From CAYNUJ01 sp964573255 (GTDB lineage Bacteria; Bacteroidota; Ignavibacteria; Ignavibacteriales; Melioribacteraceae), in contig CAZNJB010000048.1 of the NCBI GenBank assembly GCA_964573255.1, forward strand, positions 1 through 22,883: DNA of 22,883 nucleotides, written 5' to 3'. Below the pieces are notes generated by a model. The model was given only the letters and a program-made list of their open reading frames with translations. It made no database searches and was not told the origin of the DNA. This document shows, one piece after another, positions 6,792 to 13,610 of the stretch (within the stretch, counting starts at the first letter, position 1; every line of letters starts with the position of its first letter). The position numbers and the translations under genes are program-made.

Positions 6792-8564
6792 TTACTTTGC
6801 TCCCAAAACAACATCAAAAGATTTTTCTTCCCCGTTACGTTTTACCACTACTTTTACAACATCACCGGGAACGTGATCTTGAAGTGCATAAACATAATCA
6901 TAAATGTTGTTAATATTTCTATCCCCGAATTTTATCATTATATCGCCACCTTTCAATCCTGCTTTTGCAGCTGGACTGTTAGGACTTACACCTGATAATT
7001 TGAATCCTTCTGTATTTGCGTAATCGGGAATAGTGCCAACATAAACTTTCCAACCGCCTCGTGTTCCTTCCTTCTTTTCAACATAAACATAGTCAGGCTT
7101 TTTATCGGCGTTTACTATGCTAAGTGCGACGTCAAATATGTAGTTGAGAATAATCTTTTCACCTTCTTCATTTATTTTTTCCGTATCGTCACTAGGTCTG
7201 TGGTAATCGGCATGTGTTCCCGTAAAGAAATGGAGAGAGGGAATTTCTTTTGAATAAAATGAAGAATGATCGCTGGGTCCGTAACCGTCATCGTTAAAGG
7301 TGAGGCTTAGTCCGTATTTATTTTTATCATTCAATAAATCTTTCCAATTGGAGGATGTTCCAGTACCGAAAATAGTGAGTTGATTAGTACTATCGAGTCT
7401 TCCAATCATATCCATATTTATCATTGCAACAATATTCTTCAAAGGAACTGGAGAATTATTTACAAAATAATTAGAACCGAGAAGTCCCAGCTCCTCGCCG
7501 GAAAAATTCAAGAATATTATATTTCTCTTCAGCTTATCTCTCATAGATGCGAATTTTTCTGCGAGTTCAATTACTCCTGTTGTTCCGGAAGCATTATCAT
7601 CCGCACCATTGTGAATTTTCTTATCCTTGCCGCGGTAAAGAGAACCGATTCTGCCATAGCCCAAATGGTCGTAATGTGCTCCAATTACCAAATACTCATT
7701 ACTTCCGTTTTCGGCTTTAATCACAGCTCCAACGTTTCTTCCGGTTTTGTGAACTTCAAGAACTTCAGTGGAAATTTCGGCTTCGCAATTTTCAAATTCA
7801 AACGTATTCGAATTTTTGGAAGAATCAATACTGTTTTGAACCGAAGCGAAATCCAAATTTTGATTAGCAAATAACTCTTCGACGAATTTTCTGTTAACGT
7901 GGATAACCGGGAAATCTTTTATCCCTGCTGCTCTGTCGTAGCGGAATTTTATGAGATTATCATCTTCGGAAGGTGAATGACCGTTTACTAGTATCATTCC
8001 AACTGCTCCCTTAACTTGAGCCGTAGTTGCTTTAAGTCGGAGAGAACTGTATCTATCAAAATCAGAATGGGGATTGTTGCTTTCCGGATTGTATCGCATT
8101 ACAACGACTATTTTCCCTTTAACATCCAAATTTTTATAATCGTCGTAGTTCAATTTTTCGGCTGATATTCCGTAACCGGCAAAAACCAGGGGAGCTTTTA
8201 CTTTTCCGTTTCCTGAAAATGGTGCTGTTATGAAATCTTCATTTACTTTAAGGGGGATTTCTTTGCTGCCGATTATCAACTTAGCTGAGTTGTTTTCACC
8301 TAATTTTATATCTTCAATAAAATCAAATCCCTGAAAGTAACTGCCGTTAAATAATGGGGAAACCCCACAATTTTTATATTCGTTTGCTAAATATTCACCG
8401 GCTACGTAACACTTTTCGCTTCCGGTGAATCTTCCTTCCATTTCATCGGATGCTAAATATGATATATGATCTAAAATTTCTTTTGAAGTAATTTCCGGAT
8501 TAGTATTACCGTTTTGTGCAATTAATAAAACTGGTAAAAGAAATACTAACAATATTCTCTTCAT
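6792..8564 (-). CDS. Exported M28-family zinc aminopeptidase with PA and PDZ domains
   Basis: A 590-residue secreted peptidase. Signal peptide ~1-16 (MKRILLVFLLPVLLIAQ). A PA-like insert (~110-235) lies inside the fold. The M28 catalytic domain (~275-480) has two-zinc ligands and catalytic acid visible: His297 and Asp299 (GAHYDH), Asp323 (GADDNASG), Glu357/Glu358 (SGEELG), Asp385 (MDMIGR) and His455 (DYHRPSDD). A C-terminal PDZ domain (~510-590) contains SPAAKAGLKGGD. The family removes N-terminal amino acids from peptides, in the periplasm or extracellularly; the PDZ domain may recruit substrates or tune activity. ATG at 8564 has a GAGG site 6 nt upstream. It follows the MBL gene by 12 bases and is the last gene before the terminator. 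Confidence 0.93.
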   Translation of the reverse strand: MKRILLVFLLPVLLIAQNGNTNPEITSKEILDHISYLASDEMEGRFTGSEKCYVAGEYLANEYKNCGVSPLFNGSYFQGFDFIEDIKLGENNSAKLIIGSKEIPLKVNEDFITAPFSGNGKVKAPLVFAGYGISAEKLNYDDYKNLDVKGKIVVVMRYNPESNNPHSDFDRYSSLRLKATTAQVKGAVGMILVNGHSPSEDDNLIKFRYDRAAGIKDFPVIHVNRKFVEELFANQNLDFASVQNSIDSSKNSNTFEFENCEAEISTEVLEVHKTGRNVGAVIKAENGSNEYLVIGAHYDHLGYGRIGSLYRGKDKKIHNGADDNASGTTGVIELAEKFASMRDKLKRNIIFLNFSGEELGLLGSNYFVNNSPVPLKNIVAMINMDMIGRLDSTNQLTIFGTGTSSNWKDLLNDKNKYGLSLTFNDDGYGPSDHSSFYSKEIPSLHFFTGTHADYHRPSDDTEKINEEGEKIILNYIFDVALSIVNADKKPDYVYVEKKEGTRGGWKVYVGTIPDYANTEGFKLSGVSPNSPAAKAGLKGGDIMIKFGDRNINNIYDYVYALQDHVPGDVVKVVVKRNGEEKSFDVVLGAK

Positions 8565-8576
8565 TTTTGCCTCAAA

Positions 8577-9308
8577 TTATTTGAAAAACTTTTGCGGTAC
8601 GTGCACCACAAAATACTCTTTTGCTTTTCCTCCGATTTTAGCTGCTTCATCGAAAGTCATATGTAGTGAAGAATCTGACGAATCTCCCGCTCCTGCTTCA
8701 ACGATTGCCAAATCGCTTTCAGAAGCCATTTTTAATAGCGATTCGGAATAAGCCGTATCACCACCATAAGTAATACTTTTTCCGTTGTATTCGAATTTAT
8801 AACCGACGGAGGGGATATCTTTTATCTTCCCGTCCTTTTCTTTCTCTCTGTGTAAAACATTGAAGGAGATAACATTTAATTGACCGATTTCTACTTTGTC
8901 AGAATCTTTTAACGGCACTAAATTCAGCTGATAACAAATTTGTGAGCCGTAAACCCCCTGAAATGCTTTTATAATGCTGTCAAGTTCAACGCATCCTTCG
9001 GGGAAATAAATATTAAGCGGATTATTTTTTTTCATTATTAGCAGATAAGTAAGAACCGACCAAACCCCTCCAACATGATCGTGATGACCATGAGTGATAA
9101 ATATGTGCTCGATTTCTAATATTTTATCTTTTCCGATTTCATTATTTAAATCTCGGAGTATTCCATCGCCGGGATCGATAATAATGTTTTCACTTCCGGC
9201 TCTCAAAAGAATACCGGTTGCCAATTCAGGGATTGAAGTGAAAACTTTGATAAATAGATCATCTTTTTGCCATATTAAAGGATATTTGGGGAGTTTTACG
9301 TCAGTCAT
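8577..9308 (-). CDS. MBL-fold metal-dependent hydrolase (RNase Z-like)
   Basis: A 243-residue metallo-beta-lactamase-fold protein with a full two-metal site: THGHHDH (His73, His75, Asp77, His78), His153, Asp184 (GGDTAYS) and His236 near the C terminus. It also has an LHMT motif (His216), as in the RNase Z-like subfamily. It lacks the flexible arm of true tRNase Z, so the substrate cannot be named. There is no signal peptide, so it should be cytoplasmic. The ATG at 9308 is preceded by AGAAGG and overlaps the end of the Fur-family gene by eight bases, so the two are translationally coupled. Confidence 0.85.
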   Translation of the reverse strand: MTDVKLPKYPLIWQKDDLFIKVFTSIPELATGILLRAGSENIIIDPGDGILRDLNNEIGKDKILEIEHIFITHGHHDHVGGVWSVLTYLLIMKKNNPLNIYFPEGCVELDSIIKAFQGVYGSQICYQLNLVPLKDSDKVEIGQLNVISFNVLHREKEKDGKIKDIPSVGYKFEYNGKSITYGGDTAYSESLLKMASESDLAIVEAGAGDSSDSSLHMTFDEAAKIGGKAKEYFVVHVPQKFFK

Positions 9309-9768
9309 TGCCTTCTTTCTTTTTTTTTGAAATATCGCAGCTTTCTTTATTTTTACATTTACCGAAAATATTGAAAGAGTAATCTGCCGGATCGAATCCT
9401 AATTTCTCCGACACCTCATTCACTACTTTTTGAATTTCAGGAGAATAAAACTCGATTATTTCCCCACAATTTGTGCAGATCAAATGATCGTGGTTTTTTC
9501 GATTAAAATTCGATTCATAGTTTGTTTTACCGTCTCCGAAATTTCGCTTTGCGAGCAATCCGCATTTTGCGATTAGCTCGAGCGTATTATACACCGTCGC
9601 TCTCGAAATATTGGAAGAGTTGGATTTCATTGCAATATATAATTCATCTGCGCCGAAATGTCCCTTCTGCTCGAGTGCGTAATCTAGTACTTCAAATCGC
9701 TCTGGTGTTATACGATGATTCTCGGATTTTAAGAAACTACGAAATATTTCGTGTGATTCGTTCTGCAT
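9301..9768 (-). CDS. Fur-family transcriptional regulator
   Basis: A 155-residue Fur-family repressor. The N-terminal winged helix (~1-85) includes the recognition segment ISRATVYNTLELI (54-66). The C-terminal dimerisation/metal domain has His37, Glu85, His93 and His95 (NHDHLIC), Cys98/Cys101, Glu106 (EIIEF) and a second cysteine pair Cys138/Cys144. The acidic residue after the CxxC is Glu, as in Fur, rather than the Asp typical of peroxide-sensing PerR. The His expected in the late TNHSLYLYG-type segment is replaced by Tyr130 (ADYSFNIFG). It heads an operon with the MBL hydrolase and M28 peptidase and is divergent from dodecin and two peroxiredoxins. That context would suit peroxide or iron control, but the regulon cannot be read from this window. 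Confidence 0.9.
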   Translation of the reverse strand: MQNESHEIFRSFLKSENHRITPERFEVLDYALEQKGHFGADELYIAMKSNSSNISRATVYNTLELIAKCGLLAKRNFGDGKTNYESNFNRKNHDHLICTNCGEIIEFYSPEIQKVVNEVSEKLGFDPADYSFNIFGKCKNKESCDISKKKKEGND

Positions 9769-9791
9769 AAAATGTAATTCAGTTTACGATA

Positions 9792-9823
9792 TAAAAATAG
9801 TTAATAGAATTTCATTTTGCAAA
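9792..9823 (-). promoter_or_regulatory. Candidate promoter of the Fur-family gene
   Basis: On the minus strand, TTTG (plus 9823-9820) is followed after exactly 20 bases by TATTTTTA (plus 9799-9792). This matches the Bacteroidota TTTG-N20-TAnnTTTG pattern except for the last base. The leader to the ATG at 9768 would be short, about 15-20 bases. No strong Shine-Dalgarno precedes that ATG. Confidence 0.45.
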
Positions 9824-9825
9824 AT
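9814..9825. promoter_or_regulatory. Perfect 12-bp palindrome, possible operator
   Basis: ATTTTGCAAAAT is a perfect palindrome in the divergent region between the Fur-family gene and dodecin. It overlaps the upstream promoter element proposed for the Fur gene. A second TTGCAAAT-like copy lies at about 9840-9847. The position suits an autoregulatory site, but the sequence is not a clear match to the classical Fur or PerR box, and AT-rich DNA yields such palindromes by chance. Confidence 0.3.
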
Positions 9826-9907
9826 TGTAAATTTATTACTTGCAAATTAGAAATAGTTTTAGATATGTTAAAAAGGGACAAATAGTTTTTTGTGTCAGGA
9901 GGAAAAA

Positions 9908-10108
9908 ATGACAAAAACGTTTGAAATAATTACCCTAGTAGGTATTTCCTGTGAAAGTATTTCTGATGCGGTTAAAACCGCAGTTGAGGAAGCAAATACC
10001 AAATATCAAGTTTCTTGGTTTGAAGTAGTTGACCAAAGAGGCAGATTTAATCAAGACGGTAAAATTGAATATCAAGTAACCGTCAAAATTGGCATTAAGC
10101 CTGAATAA
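9908..10108 (+). CDS. Dodecin family flavin-binding protein
   Basis: A 66-residue dodecin. These proteins form hollow dodecamers that bind flavins and buffer free FMN/riboflavin or CoA, keeping flavin from photochemical and redox side reactions. The hallmark pattern is clear: SISDAVKTAVEEA, then VSWFEVVDQRGRF and EYQVTVKIG. Trp37 and Gln56 are the expected flavin-stacking and contact residues. I chose ATG 9908 because AGGAGG sits at 9897-9902, five bases upstream, and the family begins there. The next gene, a peroxiredoxin, starts 31 bases after its stop with no terminator between, so the two are probably co-transcribed. Confidence 0.93.
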   Translation: MTKTFEIITLVGISCESISDAVKTAVEEANTKYQVSWFEVVDQRGRFNQDGKIEYQVTVKIGIKPE

Positions 10109-10139
10109 TATATCAATTAATTTCAGAAAGGAGAAATAA

Positions 10140-10622
10140 ATGTCTATAAATGTTGGAGATAAGGCTCCCAATTTCACATTGAAGAGCCATAATCTCGAAG
10201 AAATTTCCCTCGAGAATTTTAGAGGTAAAAAAAATGTTGTATTGCTTTTCTTTCCGTTGGTGAATACGGGAACTTGTACAAAAGAGTTATGCACTATGCG
10301 CGATGGAATGGCTCAATATGAAAATCTGGATGCTCAAGTTTTGGCTGTTAGTGTTGACAGCCCATTTGCACAAAAACTTTGGGCAGAACAGCAAAATTTC
10401 AACTTCCCACTATTGAGTGATTTTAATAAGGAAGTCTGTCAATCTTATGGCGCATTCTATGATGTATTTGTGCCCGGTAAATTGGATTTGAAAGGCGTTG
10501 CAAAGAGAAGCGCTTTTGTGATCGATAAGGAAGGTATAGTTCGTTATGCTGAAATTCTGGAAAACCCAAATAACGAACCGAATTATGATGCAATAAAAGA
10601 AACATTATCTAACTTGAATTAA
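10140..10622 (+). CDS. Peroxiredoxin (AhpC/TSA family, AhpE-like)
   Basis: A 160-residue peroxiredoxin that reduces peroxides with thiols. The active site is NTGTCTKELC: peroxidatic Cys46 in the TxxC motif, a second cysteine at 51 in the spacing typical of atypical two-cysteine enzymes, and Arg123 (KRSAFVID) as the expected active-site arginine. The PLVNTGTCT and FPLLSD patterns resemble the AhpE/one-Cys branch rather than Bcp, and a further Cys lies at 100. GGAG precedes the ATG. It follows dodecin and is followed at once by an intrinsic terminator, then a second peroxiredoxin of a different subfamily. Confidence 0.92.
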   Translation: MSINVGDKAPNFTLKSHNLEEISLENFRGKKNVVLLFFPLVNTGTCTKELCTMRDGMAQYENLDAQVLAVSVDSPFAQKLWAEQQNFNFPLLSDFNKEVCQSYGAFYDVFVPGKLDLKGVAKRSAFVIDKEGIVRYAEILENPNNEPNYDAIKETLSNLN

Positions 10623-10634
10623 TTCGATAATTTG

Positions 10635-10669
10635 CCGAGGGGACTATTGTGTCCTCTCGGTTTTCTTTT
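10635..10669 (+). terminator. Intrinsic terminator between the two peroxiredoxin genes
   Basis: A 10-bp GC-rich stem (CCGAGGGGAC at 10635-10644 with GTCCTCTCGG at 10651-10660, one G-T pair) has a 6-base loop and is followed by TTTTCTTTT. It lies 12 bases past the peroxiredoxin stop. The downstream gene's ribosome site (AAGGAG, 10671-10676) begins just after the T-tract, so the hairpin sits in the leader of bcp. Confidence 0.85.
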
Positions 10670-10681
10670 AAAGGAGTATAT

Positions 10682-11140
10682 ATGTTAAAGGAAGGAAATA
10701 AAGCACCGCAATTTACACTGCCCGATGATGAGGGCGGTAAAGTATCTTTGAAGGATTTTTTGGGGAATAAAGTTGTTCTTTATTTTTATCCCAAAGATAT
10801 GACTTCGGGGTGTACTCAGGAAGCTTGCGATTTTAGAGATGCATTTCCCGAATTTGAAAAATTAAATGCTGTTATTTTAGGAGTTTCACCCGATCCGGTA
10901 AAATCTCATCAGAAGTTCAAAGAGAAATATGATCTTCCATTTAAATTATTGAGCGATGAGGATAAAAAGGTTCTCGAAAAATACGGCGTTTGGCAAGAAA
11001 AAAGTATGTATGGAAGAAAATATATGGGTGTTGTTCGGACAACCGTCGTAATTGATGAGAATGGAAAGGTGATGAAAATATTTCCTAAAGTAAAAGTAAA
11101 AGGACATGTTGAAGAAGTTAAAAAGGTTTTAGAGGCATAG
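10682..11140 (+). CDS. bcp: Thioredoxin-dependent thiol peroxidase (Bcp/PrxQ)
   Basis: A 152-residue peroxiredoxin Q. The catalytic motif DMTSGCTQEACDFRD gives peroxidatic Cys44 and resolving Cys49, the CxxxxC spacing diagnostic of Bcp, with the active-site arginine at 119 (VVRTTVVID). It reduces hydrogen peroxide and organic peroxides using thioredoxin. ATG 10682 is chosen because AAGGAG lies five bases upstream; a longer start at 10649 would begin inside the terminator hairpin. Its stop is one base from the PTPS start, so it reads as the first gene of the pteridine operon. It may depend on read-through of the preceding terminator. Confidence 0.95.
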   Translation: MLKEGNKAPQFTLPDDEGGKVSLKDFLGNKVVLYFYPKDMTSGCTQEACDFRDAFPEFEKLNAVILGVSPDPVKSHQKFKEKYDLPFKLLSDEDKKVLEKYGVWQEKSMYGRKYMGVVRTTVVIDENGKVMKIFPKVKVKGHVEEVKKVLEA

Positions 11141-11141
11141 T

Positions 11142-11549
11142 ATGGTATATGTTTCAAGGCGAGAGACTTTCAGTTCTGCTCATCGCCTATTTAATCCGGA
11201 TTTTACAGATGAAAAAAACGAATTGATTTTCGGTAAATGTAATAATCCAAATTGGCACGGTCATAATTATATTTTAGAAGTTGTTGTAAAAGGTGAAATT
11301 GATCCTCAAACAGGTTATGTGATAGATTTGAAGGTGTTGAAAAAGTTGCTGTTGGAATATGTCATCGAAAAAGTAGATCATAAAAACTTGAATACCGATG
11401 TCGATTTCTTGAAGGGAATAATTCCAACTGCAGAAAACCTTGCTGTGGCAATTTGGAATCAAATTGTGGATAAATTACCGAGTGGAAAACTTCATTCGGT
11501 AAAGATTTATGAAACGGAAAATAATTATGCAGAATATAAAGGTGAATAG
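11142..11549 (+). CDS. 6-pyruvoyl-tetrahydropterin synthase-like protein (PTPS-II type)
   Basis: A 135-residue PTPS/QueD-fold protein. Zinc ligands are His14 (SSAHR), His39 and His41, and the catalytic cysteine is Cys33. The motif CNNPNWHGHNY has five residues between Cys and HGH, the spacing of biopterin-forming PTPS-II enzymes; queuosine-type QueD usually has three. Other hallmarks are Asp79-His80 (VDHKNLN), PTAENLA and KIYETENN. The predicted reaction converts dihydroneopterin triphosphate to 6-pyruvoyl-tetrahydropterin. GAGG lies six bases before the ATG. The next gene is folE, which makes its substrate, and no queC, queE or queF gene is nearby. A QueD role remains possible. Confidence 0.86.
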   Translation: MVYVSRRETFSSAHRLFNPDFTDEKNELIFGKCNNPNWHGHNYILEVVVKGEIDPQTGYVIDLKVLKKLLLEYVIEKVDHKNLNTDVDFLKGIIPTAENLAVAIWNQIVDKLPSGKLHSVKIYETENNYAEYKGE

Positions 11550-12116
11550 ATGAATTTGGATAAATTGGAAAATATTACTGTTGATATATTGAAGGTTGTC
11601 GGTGAGAATCCTGAAAGACAGGGACTGCTTAGGACACCGAAAAGAGTAGCTAAGGCTTATGATTTCCTTACTCAAGGTTACCGTGTAAAACTCGAAGAAA
11701 TTGTAAATGGTGCAATATTCGACGAGAAATATGATGAAATGGTTATAGTGAAAGATATTGATTTTTATAGTTTATGTGAACATCACATACTCCCTTTTTA
11801 CGGTAGAGTTCACGTTGCATATATCCCGAATGGTAAAATAATCGGATTGAGCAAGATTCCCAGAATAATAGAAATGTACTCCAGAAGATTACAAATTCAG
11901 GAAAGAATGACACAACAAATAGCCGATACACTCGATACTATTTTGCAGCCGCGAGGCGTTGCTGTTGTTGCAGAAGGTTATCATATGTGTATGATGATGC
12001 GAGGTGTTCAAAAGCAAAATTCGATTACTACTACTTCGGCTATGCACGGAATATTTAAGAGTGATTCGCGAACAAGAACAGAATTTTTAAATTTAATAGG
12101 CAAGGAGAGAATTTAA
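11550..12116 (+). CDS. folE: GTP cyclohydrolase I
   Basis: A 188-residue type I GTP cyclohydrolase, a normal length. It converts GTP to 7,8-dihydroneopterin triphosphate, the first step of folate, queuosine and biopterin synthesis. Zinc ligands Cys76, His79 (SLCEHHILPFYG) and Cys147 are present, with the catalytic His145 (GYHMCMMMRGV). The conserved blocks GLLRTPKRVAKAY, QIQERMTQQIAD and TTTSAMHGIF are intact. Its ATG directly follows the PTPS stop (TAG-ATG), and its own stop overlaps the next ATG by one base. Placement among PTPS and reductases argues for biopterin-type synthesis, although it could also feed folate. Confidence 0.97.
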   Translation: MNLDKLENITVDILKVVGENPERQGLLRTPKRVAKAYDFLTQGYRVKLEEIVNGAIFDEKYDEMVIVKDIDFYSLCEHHILPFYGRVHVAYIPNGKIIGLSKIPRIIEMYSRRLQIQERMTQQIADTLDTILQPRGVAVVAEGYHMCMMMRGVQKQNSITTTSAMHGIFKSDSRTRTEFLNLIGKERI

Positions 12117-12817
12117 TGGGCAAATCAGTTGTTTGGGTTACCGGAGCAAGTTCGGGCATTGGTAAGTTTACTGCACTTAAATTCGCTAATAACGACCATG
12201 AAGTTATTGTTTCTTCGAGGAACAAGACCGAATTGGATAATTATCTCGCTAAAGAAAGTAAGCATATCCATGTGTTTCCGCTCGATGTTACGAAACCAGA
12301 GGATCTTGACGTAACTTACAAGAAGATTTCGAAGGAATTTGAAATCGACTGCTTAATTAACAATGCGGGAGTAACTGCGTTTAAGAGTGTTCAAGAGTCA
12401 ACCGAAGAGGAACTTAGAACTGTTATTGAAACAAATTTAATGGGTGCAATCAGACTTACACAAAAAGTTCTTCCTTCAATGATAGAAAGGAGAAAAGGAA
12501 CCATTATAAATATACTGTCAGTTGCGGCTGATGCAGTATTTAAAAAAAGCGGGATCTATTCCGCATCTAAAGCGGGTTTAAAGGCATTTGCAAGGGTACT
12601 GAGAGAAGAAGTAAGGGAATATAATATACGGGTAATAAATATATATCCCGGTCCTACACGTACGCCTATATGGCCAAATTCGGCTCTTGAGAATTTTGGT
12701 GAACGGATGATGTCTCCTGATGATATTGCAGATGCAATTTATACCGCATATTCTAACGATAATTCGGCTGTGTACGAAGAAATTCTACTTCGTCCTATGC
12801 AAGGAGATTTAAAATGA
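12116..12817 (+). CDS. SDR-family oxidoreductase, probable sepiapterin reductase
   Basis: A classical short-chain dehydrogenase of 233 residues. It has the cofactor loop TGASSGIG (9-16), NNAG (82-85), and catalytic Ser135, Tyr148 and Lys152. The segment after the active site (YPGPTRTPIWPN) and the C terminus (YEEILLRPMQGDLK) resemble, from memory, the Chlorobium tepidum sepiapterin reductase end EEIILRPTSGD. That likeness, plus position directly after PTPS and folE, suggests reduction of 6-pyruvoyl-tetrahydropterin side-chain carbonyls with NADPH. It overlaps folE by one base and the next SDR by four (ATGA). A general ketoreductase is the alternative. Confidence 0.8.
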   Translation: MGKSVVWVTGASSGIGKFTALKFANNDHEVIVSSRNKTELDNYLAKESKHIHVFPLDVTKPEDLDVTYKKISKEFEIDCLINNAGVTAFKSVQESTEEELRTVIETNLMGAIRLTQKVLPSMIERRKGTIINILSVAADAVFKKSGIYSASKAGLKAFARVLREEVREYNIRVINIYPGPTRTPIWPNSALENFGERMMSPDDIADAIYTAYSNDNSAVYEEILLRPMQGDLK

Positions 12818-13515
12818 CTTCCAAAATAATAATTGTTACCGGTGCCTCACGCGGAATTGGAGAAGCAATTGCGCGGAAACTGGATAAGAATGAAAATGTA
12901 TTAGTGTTGTTCGGTAGAGATGAAAGTAAATTGCAATTGGTTGCAGATTCACTCAATTGTACAACACACATTTTCGCCGGCGATGTAGCCAATGAGGAAT
13001 TTGTGAATAATTCCGTTAAAAGTATAATTGATAAATATGAGAAGGTTGATGTACTCATTAATAACGCCGGAGTAGCTATATTTAAGAAGTTTGTTGATTC
13101 TTCTCTCGAAGAATTTAAACTTCAAATGGATACTAATATGTTTGGTGTTTACAATTTTACAAAGGCGGTTATTCACAATATGCTGGCTAATAAAAGCGGG
13201 ATAATTATCAATATATCTTCGCTTGCCGGTAAAAATGGATTTGTATACGGTACTATGTATGCTGCAACAAAGCATGCACTTATGGGATTTACTCGCTCGT
13301 TAATGTTAGAAGTTAGAGAGAGTAATATACGCGTAGCTGCAGTTTGTCCAGGTTCCGTAGCAACAGATATGATTATCAGTTCACCGGTTCAGCCGTCAAA
13401 TATTTCCAAAGTATTGGCGCCCGGCGATATTGCCGAAGTGGTCGATCATATTATTGATTTGCCGCCAAGGGCAAATATCTCAGAGTTGGAGATAAGACCT
13501 TCGAACCCCAATTAA
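12814..13515 (+). CDS. Second SDR-family oxidoreductase of the pteridine operon
   Basis: A classical SDR of 233 residues with TGASRGIG (9-16), NNAG (83-86), SS at 135-136, catalytic Tyr149 and Lys153. It has the same length as the preceding SDR and a similar ELEIRPSNPN end, so the pair may be an old duplication, though overall identity looks modest. Arg12 in the cofactor loop suggests NADPH preference. In this setting it could act on the other carbonyl of the pyruvoyl side chain, or set side-chain stereochemistry. It could also be an unrelated ketoreductase (FabG-like). The start overlaps the upstream stop and GGAG lies upstream. The operon terminator follows about 40 bases after the stop. 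Confidence 0.82.
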   Translation: MTSKIIIVTGASRGIGEAIARKLDKNENVLVLFGRDESKLQLVADSLNCTTHIFAGDVANEEFVNNSVKSIIDKYEKVDVLINNAGVAIFKKFVDSSLEEFKLQMDTNMFGVYNFTKAVIHNMLANKSGIIINISSLAGKNGFVYGTMYAATKHALMGFTRSLMLEVRESNIRVAAVCPGSVATDMIISSPVQPSNISKVLAPGDIAEVVDHIIDLPPRANISELEIRPSNPN

Positions 13516-13554
13516 ACCAAAATTAATTTATTACTTTTTTGAATGAATAAAACG

Positions 13555-13587
13555 AAAAAACGCCGGATTGTTTCCCGGCGTTTTTTT
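13555..13587. terminator. Bidirectional intrinsic terminator between convergent genes
   Basis: A GC stem CGCCGG (13561-13566) pairs with CCGGCG (13575-13580). It is flanked by an A6 run on the left and a T7 run on the right, so it reads as a terminator on both strands. It closes the pteridine operon (+) and the Spy-like gene (-). Confidence 0.88.
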
Positions 13588-13610
13588 ATGTATGAGTGGA
13601 TTTATAAAGT

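Noticed and set aside
7380..7874. Plus-strand open frame of 164 codons
   Set aside because: It lies fully inside the M28 peptidase catalytic region on the other strand, has no recognisable domain and no ribosome site.
9301..9768. Calling the regulator PerR because of the peroxiredoxin neighbours
   Set aside because: The residue after the first CxxC is Glu rather than the Asp typical of PerR, so only Fur family is claimed.
11142..12116. Queuosine pathway locus (QueD plus FolE)
   Set aside because: The Cx5HGH spacing and the two SDRs fit biopterin synthesis better, and no queC, queE or queF is present; not fully excluded.
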